Shown: positions 25,134 through 35,998 of the stretch, one piece after another
How the letters are laid out: every line of letters begins with the position of its first letter
Numbering within the stretch: the stretch's first letter is position 1
From: Flavobacterium soyae
GTDB lineage: Bacteria; Bacteroidota; Bacteroidia; Flavobacteriales; Flavobacteriaceae
Assembly (NCBI RefSeq): GCF_021245985.1
Contig: NZ_JAJQXA010000007.1
Coordinates: 186,001 to 250,000, forward strand
Length of the DNA stretch: 64,000 nucleotides
Direction of reading: 5' to 3'
Notes under the pieces: generated by a model
Seen by the model: only the letters and a program-made list of their open reading frames with translations
The model's database searches: none
Told to the model about the DNA's origin: nothing
Program-made: the position numbers and the translations under genes

Positions 25134-27515
25134 TTAAAATTTGAAATTATAACTAACGGCTGGAACTATTCCGAAGATTGATAATCGTACAGCTTCATTT
25201 AAACCTGTGTCGGCATTTTGCCTAAAGTTAATTGAGGCGGCATTGCTTCGGTTGTACAAATTATAAATGCTGAAAACCCATTCGCCTTTCCAGTTTCTGC
25301 CTTTATTTTTTCTCGGTGTTAAAGTTGCCGAAACATCTAAATGATGATAAGCCGGAAGATGATTTTCATTTCGAAGACCATAACTTGGAACTGTAATTCC
25401 CAAATATTCATATTGCCCGTTCGGATAAGTAACCGGCTGTCCGGATTGCAAAGCGAAGTTAGCTCCAAAAGACCATTTTTCGTTTAAATTATAAGCAGAA
25501 GTTATCGCTAAATTATGTGTTTTGTCGTAAGCAGAACTGTACCATTGACCATTATTGATTCCAATTTCTTCCGGCGTTCTTCCAGGTGTCTGCTGTTCTG
25601 ATTTTGATAAAGTATAAGAAACCCAGCCGTTAAATTTGCCTTCATTTTTTTTAACCATTATTTCTAAACCGTAGGCACGCATTCTTCCGTTCAGGATAAC
25701 TTGTTCGATAGCATTATTGGCAATTAAATCGGCACCGTCAATATAATCTAATCTGTTCTGTATTTTTTTGTAAAAAGTTTCGATTTCCAGCGAATATGCA
25801 CCTTCTTTAATATTTCGGAAATATCCTAAAGCAGCCTGATCTGCAATTTGCGGTTTTATATAATTATCACTTGGCATCCAAACGTCTAACGGAGTGGGAG
25901 ATGAGGTATTTGAAATTAACTGAAGGTACTGCGTCATACGATTATAACTCGCTTTTATGGCTTGATTATCATTTAATTGATATGATATTGAAAGCCTTGG
26001 TTCAAAATTATTATAATCCTGAATTACTTTGTTTTTGCCGAAATACTTTGTTGAAGTCGGGGTTCCCTTTTCATAAATCTGCATATCTGAATTGAAAACA
26101 ACCGGACTATTATTGTCATAATAATTGATGGTTGAAGAACCCAAACGATAAAATAAACTGTAACGTAATCCATACGCCAGCGTTATTCTCTTCGAAAGTT
26201 GATTTTCGGCATCTAAATAAATCGAAGGTTCAAACGCATATTTTTTATCCAATTGATCGGGATTAATTCCAGAAGTAGTATTACTTGGTATAATAGTTCC
26301 CGGATTAAATTCGTAGTAAATTCCGTTTAAACCATAATTCAGTTTGAATTTATCTGAAATATAATGTTTGAAATCGTATTTGATATTATAGTTTTGAATT
26401 CCCGAATCCCATTTAAAACCAACATAGTCCAAGTCAAGTCCGTAATAATAATCGCTATAGATTAACGATAAATTAGAGAATAATTTATCAGAATATAAAT
26501 GGTTCCAGCGCAGGTTTAAAGTTGAATTTCCGTAAATATTAGTGAAACTTTTGTTTAAACTAAAAACATCGCGCCCAAAATATCCCGATAAATATAAATT
26601 GTTATTGTCGTTTAATTTATAACTCAGTTTAGCATTTAAATCATAAAAATAAGCAGAATTGTCTTTGTTGTCTTCTGAAAGTTTTAAAAATAAATGGGCA
26701 TAAGAGCCTCTTCCGCCAATTAAAAAAGAACCTTTGTCTTTTACAATTGGACCTTCCAGAAGCAATCGGCTTGAAACTAAACCAATTCCTCCATTCATAT
26801 GAAAATCTTTACTGCTTCCGTCTTTTTGGTAAATATCTAAAACAGAAGAAGCTCTTCCGCCAAAACGTGCCGGAATTCCTCCTTTATATAGTTTTAAATC
26901 TTTAATAGCATCGGGATTAAAAACAGAGAAAAATCCAAAAACGTGAGAGGAATTGAAGATTGTTGCTTCATCTAACAAAATTAAATTTTGATCTGCGCCG
27001 CCGCCGCGAACATTAAATCCAGAAGCTCCTTCGCCGGCATTTGTAACTCCCGGAAGTAATAAAATTGATTTTAAAACATCGACTTCACCTAAAACTACGG
27101 GCATTTTTTTTATGGTTGAAATAGAGAGTTTGTTAACGCTCATTTCTGGCGATTTGATATTTATTTTTCCCTTATTATCTGTAATAACAACTTCCTGAAG
27201 TTCTTCTCCGCTTTCGCTGATGGAAAAATTGTTTTTGGTATTTTGGTTTAAAGTGATGGTTTGCTGAATAGTTTGATAGCCCACATAACTAATTTCGATT
27301 TCATGCTCGCCGCGAGGAACTGTGATAGAATAAAAACCGTATTCGTTTGTTGTAGTTCCTATTTTTAAAGCCGGAATATAAATATTGACGCCAATTAAGG
27401 TTTCGTTGTTTTTTGAATCTTTAATAGTACCGCTTAGCGTAAATTTATCCTGAGAGAAAGAATGAAGTGTGGTAAAAATAATGATAAGAAGGAAACTAAT
27501 CTTTTTTGTAATCAT
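25134..27515 (-). CDS. TonB-dependent receptor with carboxypeptidase-like N-terminal domain
   Basis: The 793-residue outer-membrane protein has a signal peptide (1-21), a carboxypeptidase-regulatory-like beta domain (about 25-105, LSGTIKDSKNNETLIGVNIY), a plug (SPEMSVNKLSISTIKKMPVV and GGGADQNLILLDEATIF) and a beta-barrel ending in the aromatic FKF. It takes up an unidentified substrate using TonB energy. The DUF4249 gene downstream is its likely surface lipoprotein. No regulator or enzyme nearby shows the substrate. Confidence 0.92.
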   Translation of the reverse strand: MITKKISFLLIIIFTTLHSFSQDKFTLSGTIKDSKNNETLIGVNIYIPALKIGTTTNEYGFYSITVPRGEHEIEISYVGYQTIQQTITLNQNTKNNFSISESGEELQEVVITDNKGKINIKSPEMSVNKLSISTIKKMPVVLGEVDVLKSILLLPGVTNAGEGASGFNVRGGGADQNLILLDEATIFNSSHVFGFFSVFNPDAIKDLKLYKGGIPARFGGRASSVLDIYQKDGSSKDFHMNGGIGLVSSRLLLEGPIVKDKGSFLIGGRGSYAHLFLKLSEDNKDNSAYFYDLNAKLSYKLNDNNNLYLSGYFGRDVFSLNKSFTNIYGNSTLNLRWNHLYSDKLFSNLSLIYSDYYYGLDLDYVGFKWDSGIQNYNIKYDFKHYISDKFKLNYGLNGIYYEFNPGTIIPSNTTSGINPDQLDKKYAFEPSIYLDAENQLSKRITLAYGLRYSLFYRLGSSTINYYDNNSPVVFNSDMQIYEKGTPTSTKYFGKNKVIQDYNNFEPRLSISYQLNDNQAIKASYNRMTQYLQLISNTSSPTPLDVWMPSDNYIKPQIADQAALGYFRNIKEGAYSLEIETFYKKIQNRLDYIDGADLIANNAIEQVILNGRMRAYGLEIMVKKNEGKFNGWVSYTLSKSEQQTPGRTPEEIGINNGQWYSSAYDKTHNLAITSAYNLNEKWSFGANFALQSGQPVTYPNGQYEYLGITVPSYGLRNENHLPAYHHLDVSATLTPRKNKGRNWKGEWVFSIYNLYNRSNAASINFRQNADTGLNEAVRLSIFGIVPAVSYNFKF

Positions 27516-27594
27516 CGTTTTGGTTTTGAGTTACATAGTTAGCAATTCTTACTAAATATTAGAGTCCAACTATTGTTAAACATTAGTTAAGAAT

Positions 27595-27627
27595 AAAAAA
27601 GGGCAGCCTGTAAAAGCTGCCCTTTTT
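27595..27627 (-). terminator. icd terminator
   Basis: Arms AAAAAGGGCAGC and GCTGCCCTTTTT form a strong 12-bp hairpin with an 8-nt loop. It lies 27 bp past the icd stop on the minus strand and is followed by a T-rich run. Confidence 0.85.
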
Positions 27628-27653
27628 GTCTATATTTTAAAAATATGCATTTC

Positions 27654-30005
<2,352 letters not shown>

Positions 30006-30102
30006 TTATCAGATTGCTAATACGATTTCGTAAAATTGCTAAATCGATGATTTTGATATTAAAAAATTACGGTTTTGACACTGCTTAAAATAAAGGCATA
30101 AA

Positions 30103-30137
30103 AAAAACTCGTTTCAAATAACATGAAACGAGTTTTT
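30103..30137 (-). terminator. rplS terminator
   Basis: AAAACTCGTTTCA and TGAAACGAGTTTT pair perfectly around a 6- to 7-nt loop with T runs on both sides. It lies 20 bp past rplS on the minus strand. Confidence 0.85.
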
Positions 30138-30157
30138 TATAACAGATTGATAAATGA

Positions 30158-30508
30158 TTATCTTCTTTTATCTTTAATCTTAGCTTTTTTACCAGTAAGT
30201 TCTCTGAAGTAGAAAATTCTAGCTCTACGAACTGCACCTTTTTTGTTGATTTCGATTTTTTGTAAAGCTGGTAAGTTTACTGGGAAGATACGCTCAACTC
30301 CAATAGCTCCAGACATTTTACGAATCGTGAAAGTTTCTGTGTTACCAGAACCTCTTCTTTGAATAACAACTCCTTTAAAAAACTGAGTTCTTGTTTTTTC
30401 ACCCTCTTTAATTTCGTAGAAAACTGTGATAGTATCTCCAGCTCCAAATTCAGGGAAATCTTTTTTAGCAACGAATTCGTTTTGAACGAACTTTAATAAA
30501 TCTGCCAT
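30158..30508 (-). CDS. rplS: 50S ribosomal protein L19
   Basis: L19 sits at the 30S-50S interface. The 116 residues carry the family core (FGAGDTITVFYEIKEGEKTR, FKGVVIQRRGSG, TFTIRKMSGAIGVERIFP) and the basic C-terminus (KKAKIKDKRR). trmD is about 230 bp upstream on the same strand, the order found in many bacteria, but a separate -7 element and a leader lie between them. Confidence 0.97.
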   Translation of the reverse strand: MADLLKFVQNEFVAKKDFPEFGAGDTITVFYEIKEGEKTRTQFFKGVVIQRRGSGNTETFTIRKMSGAIGVERIFPVNLPALQKIEINKKGAVRRARIFYFRELTGKKAKIKDKRR

Positions 30509-30588
30509 GATAATTTTATTATTATAGTTTTAATAGAGTAACATTCACGGATCTCGCCAGAGGTTAGTCTAATTCGGGTGCAAATGTA
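30509..30588 (-). promoter_or_regulatory. rplS promoter and candidate autoregulatory leader
   Basis: On the minus strand the -7 box TACATTTG (30588-30581) is followed by a leader of about 70 nt. Its first half (CACCCGAATTAGACTAACCT, then CTGGCGAGATCCG) is much more GC-rich than the surroundings. The second half is AT-rich up to the start codon. Position and composition suit a ribosomal-protein leader through which L19 could control its own synthesis. A flavobacterial L19 leader motif has been described, as I recall. No pairing scheme is proven here. Confidence 0.45.
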
Positions 30589-30661
30589 AAAAATAATTAT
30601 AAATTATGAATTATAAATTTGAAATTATTTTAAGTTGTTGATAAAATGATCTTTAAGGGTG

Positions 30662-30720
30662 TTTTTTGTTTCAAGTTTCAGGTTTCAAGTTGCTTTATTT
30701 TGAGAACTTGAAACAAAAAA
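30662..30720 (-). terminator. Inverted repeat behind trmD, possible terminator
   Basis: TTTTTTGTTTCAAGTT (30662-30677) pairs with AACTTGAAACAAAAAA (30705-30720). Further TTTCAAGTT copies lie within the loop and just before trmD. It may end trmD transcription or be an interspersed repeat. Confidence 0.5.
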
Positions 30721-30740
30721 ACTTTAAACTTGAAACAACT

Positions 30741-31421
30741 TTAGTTTCCTTCTAACAAATCCGGACGTCTGTTTTTTGTATGTTCGTAGGCCTTATCCTC
30801 ACGCCATTTATCTATTTTGGCAAAATGCCCGCTGGTTAAAACTTCGGGAACTTTCCATCCTTTATAATCTGCAGGTCTTGTATATATTGGCCCTGAAAGT
30901 AAATTGTCCTGAAAACTATCGGTCAACGCTGAGGTTTCATCGCTTAAAACACCAGGAATTAAACGAATTAATGCATCTGATAGAACTAATGCGCCCAATT
31001 CTCCGCCGGATAAAACGTAATCACCAATCGAAATTTCTTTAGTAATAAAATGATCTCTAACACGCTGGTCAACACCTTTATAATGTCCGCATAAAATGAT
31101 AATGTTTTCGTACATCGACATTTTGTTGGCCATTTTTTGATTTAAAGTTTCGCCGTCAGGAGACATATAAATGATTTCGTCATACTCACGCTGACTTTTA
31201 AGATGCGTAATACAATCATCAATAGGCTGAATTGTCATTACCATTCCGGCGCCGCCGCCAAAAGGATAATCGTCTACACTTTTTTGTTTATTAGTGCTGT
31301 AGTCACGAAGATTATGAAAATGTACTTCGACCAAGCCTTTATCAATGGCACGTTTCATAATCGATGCCTCAAAAGGGCTTCTTAATAATTCAGGTAAAAG
31401 TGTAACAATGTCAATTCTCAT
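30741..31421 (-). CDS. trmD: tRNA (guanine-N1-)-methyltransferase
   Basis: TrmD makes m1G37 in tRNAs and so prevents frameshifting. The 226-residue SPOUT-family protein has the trefoil-knot SAM site ([13 protein letters not shown] and [20 protein letters not shown]), RLIPGVL and a C-terminal catalytic domain. A perfect -7 element TATCTTTG lies at 31449-31442, 21 nt before the ATG, with no clear -33 box. Confidence 0.97.
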   Translation of the reverse strand: MRIDIVTLLPELLRSPFEASIMKRAIDKGLVEVHFHNLRDYSTNKQKSVDDYPFGGGAGMVMTIQPIDDCITHLKSQREYDEIIYMSPDGETLNQKMANKMSMYENIIILCGHYKGVDQRVRDHFITKEISIGDYVLSGGELGALVLSDALIRLIPGVLSDETSALTDSFQDNLLSGPIYTRPADYKGWKVPEVLTSGHFAKIDKWREDKAYEHTKNRRPDLLEGN

Positions 31422-31615
31422 TTTTCTTCAATAATTTGGGGCAAAGATAATATTATTAAATAATAAGTGGACGTGCTAATACTTTCGAAAACAAAATCAT
31501 ATATAGTTATTTTTTTATTATAGTAAAATCTTGTGAGAATAACTGTAGAATATTTATTTGTTTTTATATTCGCTTTAAGTAAAAAGCAAGAAAATTTAAA
31601 AAAAAGATTAAAATT

Positions 31616-32965
31616 ATGAGTGAAAGCAATTTGTTGTCACAAGATCTTCAAATAGAGTTAAAATTTAAGTATACGCCTTGGTTTTTTATTTTAGACCAAT
31701 TTTTAAGATTTATATTGTTAATAGCCTATTTGAAAGATTACTTTTCTACTGCAGCATTTCTTTCCATTCAATATTTTATTTTGTTAGTTATAATATTAAT
31801 TTACAATAGTTATAAAAATAAATTAAAAGAAAAGTATTCCTTATATATTAATTCAAAATATCAACATGAAGACCCAAAAATTACCATTGAAGAAGAAATT
31901 CCATATGGTTTAGTTATATACCAAATCTTATTTGGTTTTATATTCTCTTTTTGGTTTTTCTATCATACGTTTGAATCACATGCTTGGTATATGTTTATTT
32001 TGATATTCTTGTTTTCAATAATTTCGGCATGTGTTTGTGTATTACCTCTTATTTTTACTGTACGCTATAGAGAAACTATTGGAATAATTAGTGCTAAAGC
32101 ACAATTATGCAAGATTGTTAAAGATAAGAATAATGAAAATGATATAGTCTATGAGGATGTGAGCGTTAATTATCCAGATATTTTTGTGTCTGATAAATTG
32201 ATAGGTTATGGAACGATAGAATTAGATCCAGTTGACCTAAATGATACTCGAATCGCAAAATTAGAAAGTGAAATGAAAAATATTACTTATCGATCAGAAG
32301 CTTGGATGTTGGAAAGTGTTTTTTTGGGAGGACTTGCATTTTCGGGTTTTCTAACAGTAGCATCGGCTAATTTTCTAGGTAAAGAACCGGTTGTTTTTAA
32401 TAATTTCATTTTACATTTTAAAAGTTATTTTGAAAAATGTTTTGATAATGAAATTATTAGTTGGTTTATCCAAATTGAAGACAGTTTTAATAGGAGTGAT
32501 TTGTATATTTTAATTATGTTGTTGTGTCTTTTAAGTAGTGTGTTTTTTCTTCTTGTGCTTATTCTACGTTTAAGATTAAATAGTTTATCATTGAATATGG
32601 ATCATTTAATTAGGATTTTAAATATATTTAATGCTAAAGAAGAAGAGCTTTTTAATTTAAAATTAGAAAATGATTTTGGAGAATATCAAATTCGTAGATT
32701 AGAGAAAATTGAAAAAAAAATTGATACGGCTTTAACAGATGCCGATAATCTTCTAAAAGAATTAAAACCTACTTCAATTATGATGAATACGTACAGAACT
32801 ATTGCTGTATTTTTATTTTATATAGTCTTAATTTTATCTGGATTTTATTTTATGCCTTTTGTTGCGATCTTGATTTTGTTTTTATTCCTATTTACTCAAA
32901 TTTTTGGTTATTTTCAGAAATATTCAAAAATTGAGAGAATAAGAAATCTTATAAAAAAGCATTGA
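31616..32965 (+). CDS. Multi-spanning membrane protein of unknown function
   Basis: The 449-residue protein has about seven to eight hydrophobic segments: two near the N-terminus (18-62), two at about 96-148, one at about 232-252, one at about 293-316 and a long hydrophobic stretch at 390-430. Between the last two lies a charged, probably coiled-coil region (EEELFNLKLENDFGEYQIRR). No family motif is recognised. The DNA is more AT-rich than its neighbours, and the gene stands alone about 110 bp from the next. It may be an acquired gene. Confidence 0.7.
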   Translation: MSESNLLSQDLQIELKFKYTPWFFILDQFLRFILLIAYLKDYFSTAAFLSIQYFILLVIILIYNSYKNKLKEKYSLYINSKYQHEDPKITIEEEIPYGLVIYQILFGFIFSFWFFYHTFESHAWYMFILIFLFSIISACVCVLPLIFTVRYRETIGIISAKAQLCKIVKDKNNENDIVYEDVSVNYPDIFVSDKLIGYGTIELDPVDLNDTRIAKLESEMKNITYRSEAWMLESVFLGGLAFSGFLTVASANFLGKEPVVFNNFILHFKSYFEKCFDNEIISWFIQIEDSFNRSDLYILIMLLCLLSSVFFLLVLILRLRLNSLSLNMDHLIRILNIFNAKEEELFNLKLENDFGEYQIRRLEKIEKKIDTALTDADNLLKELKPTSIMMNTYRTIAVFLFYIVLILSGFYFMPFVAILILFLFLFTQIFGYFQKYSKIERIRNLIKKH

Positions 32966-33079
32966 TTGAAGATAAATATGAAATGGAGTATTTGCATCAG
33001 TTAATTGTTGAAAATCTAGTTTAAAGTAATTTCATTTCTTACAAGTATTTATTATTTTATTAATTTTTGAACAAAATAA

Positions 33080-33988
33080 ATGAAAAAAATAACCTTCTTC
33101 ATTCTTATATTATTATGCGCTTGTAACAAAGAAAAAGCTAAAGAAACCTCAAAACAGGCTCCAAAACAAATTCCAGAAGAAGCGTCCTATTTTAAGGATA
33201 TCAAAACTAATGACGTTAAATTGCCAAAACCATCTTATGGAGATTGGTTGTTTTCTCATCCCGAAGATGGACAGACTTTTGAACAATATTATAGATCAAA
33301 ACACATTGTTCCGACTAAAGAGGAAAATATTATTTACATAAAACCGATTGGAAATTTTAATTCTTTGCAAAAGAAACAGATTCAGCTTGTTAATGAGTAT
33401 TTAGAACTCTTTTTTCAATTAAAAACAAAAACATTAGAACCAATTTCTAATGATATAGTTCCAAATTCAGCAAGAAGAATGTCTACTGAAGGACATGAAC
33501 AATTATTAGCTGGATATCTTCTAAATGATGTATTAAAAGAAGAAAAACCGGAAAATAGAATTGCATTAATGGGACTTTCAGAATTGGATTTATATCCTAA
33601 ACCCGAATGGAATTATGTTTTTGGACTTGCTTCTTATCGTGATAAAGTGGGTGTAAGTTCTATTTACAGATTTCAGGATGGTGAACTTACTGCCGAAAAT
33701 TTTAATTTGTGTTTGACAAGACTGCTTAAAACAAGTTCTCACGAAATAGGACATATGTTTGGAATACATCATTGTATTAATGCTGATTGTGTAATGAATG
33801 GAACTAACAGTTTATCTGAAACTGATAGAAGTACGATTAGATTGTGTTCTGTCTGCCAGAGAAAATTAAATTCATGTATTCAATATGATAATAAAAAGAG
33901 ATTAACCGACTTAGACAATTTTTTTAAAAGAAATAATCTTACTGAGGAATCTGATATAATGAAAAAAGATATTTCAGTCATTCGATAA
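33080..33988 (+). CDS. Archaemetzincin-like zinc protease lipoprotein
   Basis: The 302-residue protein has a lipoprotein signal (about 1-15, LLCAC). The metalloprotease motif HEIGHMFGIHHC starts at residue 221: three zinc-binding His plus the catalytic Glu. It is followed by INADCVMN and then CSVC, matching the archaemetzincin arrangement HExxHxxGxxHC, x4, CxM, CxxC. Four cysteines therefore form a second zinc site. Most known archaemetzincins are cytoplasmic, so a lipoprotein form is notable. The next gene starts 2 bp after it. Confidence 0.88.
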   Translation: MKKITFFILILLCACNKEKAKETSKQAPKQIPEEASYFKDIKTNDVKLPKPSYGDWLFSHPEDGQTFEQYYRSKHIVPTKEENIIYIKPIGNFNSLQKKQIQLVNEYLELFFQLKTKTLEPISNDIVPNSARRMSTEGHEQLLAGYLLNDVLKEEKPENRIALMGLSELDLYPKPEWNYVFGLASYRDKVGVSSIYRFQDGELTAENFNLCLTRLLKTSSHEIGHMFGIHHCINADCVMNGTNSLSETDRSTIRLCSVCQRKLNSCIQYDNKKRLTDLDNFFKRNNLTEESDIMKKDISVIR

Positions 33989-33990
33989 AA

Positions 33991-34521
33991 ATGAAAGCAA
34001 TAAAAATATTTGCCATAACAGGCAGTACAAGGAAAAACTCAAGTAATTTTAAAATTCTAAAGCATATTTCAGCACATATAAAACCGAATTTTGAAGTTGA
34101 AATATTTGAAGATTTAGATCGGATTCCACATTTTAATTCAGATTTAGATACAGAGAATCCGCCAGAAGAAATTAATTTGTTGAGAAATAAAATAATTGGG
34201 GCTGATGGAATTATAATCTGTACCCCGGAATATGTTTTTAGTCTGCCCGGAAGTTTAAAGAATGCTTTAGAATGGTGTGTGTCGACCACTATTTTTTCTA
34301 ATAAAAAAGTGGGATTAATAACCGCTTCAGCATCAGGAGAAATGGGGCATGAACAGCTTTTGTTGATTATGAAAACCCTTGAAGCTAAATTTGACGATAA
34401 TACGCAGCTTTTAATTCAGGGTATTCGCGGAAAAATCGATGCTGAAGGAAAAATTATAAATGAAGGAACAGAAGTTGCGCTTCAAAACTTTATAAATAAC
34501 TTTGAGAATCAATTTTTATAG
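33991..34521 (+). CDS. NADPH-dependent FMN reductase family oxidoreductase
   Basis: The 176-residue flavodoxin-like protein has an N-terminal phosphate-binding loop (ITGSTRKNSSNFKIL) and the family motif TPEYVFSLPGSLKNALEW. It should bind FMN and reduce quinones, azo compounds or flavins with NADPH. It is separated by 2 bp from the archaemetzincin gene and 30 bp from the next gene, so it is probably part of the same mRNA. Confidence 0.88.
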   Translation: MKAIKIFAITGSTRKNSSNFKILKHISAHIKPNFEVEIFEDLDRIPHFNSDLDTENPPEEINLLRNKIIGADGIIICTPEYVFSLPGSLKNALEWCVSTTIFSNKKVGLITASASGEMGHEQLLLIMKTLEAKFDDNTQLLIQGIRGKIDAEGKIINEGTEVALQNFINNFENQFL

Positions 34522-34551
34522 TAGATTTACTTTTCTAAAATTCAGATCAAA

Positions 34552-35421
34552 ATGGTTACAAGAAGAAACTTTATTATAAACACAAGTCTGGCTGCTGCGG
34601 CAGTTCTGGCTTTACCATCATTGGCATTTTCTATGAATAAAAAAGAAATAGGTTTGCAGTTATATACATTGCGTGAGGAACTTCCGAAAAATGTAAAACA
34701 AACTTTAGAAAAAGTTGCTGCGTCAGGATATACAAATGTAGAAACGTATGGTTTTTCTATTAAAGATCAATTTTGGGGATTGTCTCCAATTGAATTGAAA
34801 AAGATATTAGACGATAACAAACTAAAAGCGGTTAGCGGACATTATAATTTAGGAAGCTATTTATATGATGAAAATACTGCCGAATTAATAGCAGCAATTG
34901 AAGCAGCAAAGATTCTTAAAAGTGAATTTTTAACCGTTCCGTGGATTGATGAACCTTTTAGAAAAATAGAAGATTATAAAAAGATTGCGCTGCGTTTGAA
35001 TCAGGCTGCAAAAATGTGCAAAGAAGCGGGTTTAAAATTAGCGTATCACAATCATGATTTCGAATTTCAAAAACATGATGGCGTTACCGGCTATGAAATT
35101 TTATTAAATGAAACTGATAAAAACCTGGTTTATTTTGAATTAGATTTATATTGGGTAGTTCGTTCAGGAAATGATCCGCTAAAATTATTCAAAGAAAATC
35201 CGGGACGTTTTAAAATGTGGCATGTAAAAGACATGGACAAAATAAATCCAGCTTTAAATACAGAAATTGGTTCAGGATCAATTTATTTTAAACCTTTCTT
35301 TAGAGAAGCAAAACAATCCGGAATGATTCACTTTTTTGTAGAACAGGAAAATAATTATGCTGGAGATTCTTTTCAATCCATTAAAACAAGTTTTGATTTT
35401 ATTTCAAAAGAATTGATCTAA
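34552..35421 (+). CDS. Sugar phosphate isomerase/epimerase-like TIM barrel, exported
   Basis: The 289-residue protein begins with a twin-arginine-type signal (TRRNFIINTSLAAAAVLALP, cleaved near AFS), so it is probably exported folded. The rest is a xylose-isomerase-like TIM barrel with the metal-binding pattern EIGLQLYTLRE, AYHNHDFEF, FELDLYWV and WHVKDMD. The substrate is unknown; relatives act on sugars or inositol derivatives. It is followed 50 bp later by a cupin gene, a common pairing in sugar metabolism. Confidence 0.88.
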   Translation: MVTRRNFIINTSLAAAAVLALPSLAFSMNKKEIGLQLYTLREELPKNVKQTLEKVAASGYTNVETYGFSIKDQFWGLSPIELKKILDDNKLKAVSGHYNLGSYLYDENTAELIAAIEAAKILKSEFLTVPWIDEPFRKIEDYKKIALRLNQAAKMCKEAGLKLAYHNHDFEFQKHDGVTGYEILLNETDKNLVYFELDLYWVVRSGNDPLKLFKENPGRFKMWHVKDMDKINPALNTEIGSGSIYFKPFFREAKQSGMIHFFVEQENNYAGDSFQSIKTSFDFISKELI

Positions 35422-35471
35422 AACGGAATCATCAAAATGGATTATTTTTATAAAAATCAATTTTAAAAGTT

Positions 35472-35819
35472 ATGCAGAATATCAAAACAAGCAAAGAATT
35501 TATAAAAGGAGACGAAATAGAGTGGGAAGTTGTTGGAGAAGGAATTAAACGAAAAATTCTGGCTTTTGATGATAAAGTGATGCTTGTAAATGTTCATTTT
35601 GAAACAGGAGGAATTGGTGTTTTACATGAACATTATCATTCTCAGGTAACCTACATTGCAAGCGGAAAATTTGATGTAACCATAAGCGGAGTTACGCAAA
35701 CTTTAAAAGAAGGCGATAGTTTTTATATTCCGCCTCACGCAATTCATGGAGTTGTTTGTTTAGAAAGCGGAATGCTTACAGACGTTTTTAGCCCAGCAAG
35801 AGAAGATTTTTTGAAATAA
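35472..35819 (+). CDS. Cupin-domain protein, KdgF-like
   Basis: The 115-residue single cupin has motif 1 HEHYHSQVTYIASG with two His and a Gln in place of the usual Glu, and motif 2 GDSFYIPPHAIHGV with the third His. The closest style is KdgF, which converts uronate-derived unsaturated sugars. That assignment is tentative. It is last in the putative operon starting at 33080. Confidence 0.8.
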   Translation: MQNIKTSKEFIKGDEIEWEVVGEGIKRKILAFDDKVMLVNVHFETGGIGVLHEHYHSQVTYIASGKFDVTISGVTQTLKEGDSFYIPPHAIHGVVCLESGMLTDVFSPAREDFLK

Positions 35820-35833
35820 ATAAAGAAAATCAG

Positions 35834-35935
35834 TAAATATCTGCGTCTTCGCGATAGCGAATCCGTTTAATCAGCGTCAATTTTTGGAACACTGATGACG
35901 CAGATTTGCTATTGCGAAGATGCAGATTTACACGG
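35834..35935. repeat. Imperfect inverted repeat, ATCTGCGTCTTCGC family
   Basis: ATCTGCGTCTTCGCGATAGC starting near 35839 pairs with a near complement (GCTATTGCGAAGATGCAGAT) ending near 35927; only a few positions differ. Further words (AATCCGTTTAATCAGCG and ACACGGATTTTAT) are typical flavobacterial repeat vocabulary. It separates the cupin and MFS genes. Confidence 0.6.
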
Positions 35936-35986
35936 ATTTTATAAAAAAAATAACTTTAATTATAAGTTCAGATTAAATATTGATGG

Positions 35987-35994
35987 TATTTTTG
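35987..35994 (+). promoter_or_regulatory. MFS gene -7 element, possible leaderless promoter
   Basis: TATTTTTG matches TAnnTTTG and ends only 4 bp before the ATG at 35999. An off-consensus TTC lies 18 bp upstream. Since transcription normally starts a few bases after the box, the mRNA would have almost no 5' leader. Confidence 0.5.
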
Positions 35995-35998
35995 CAAA

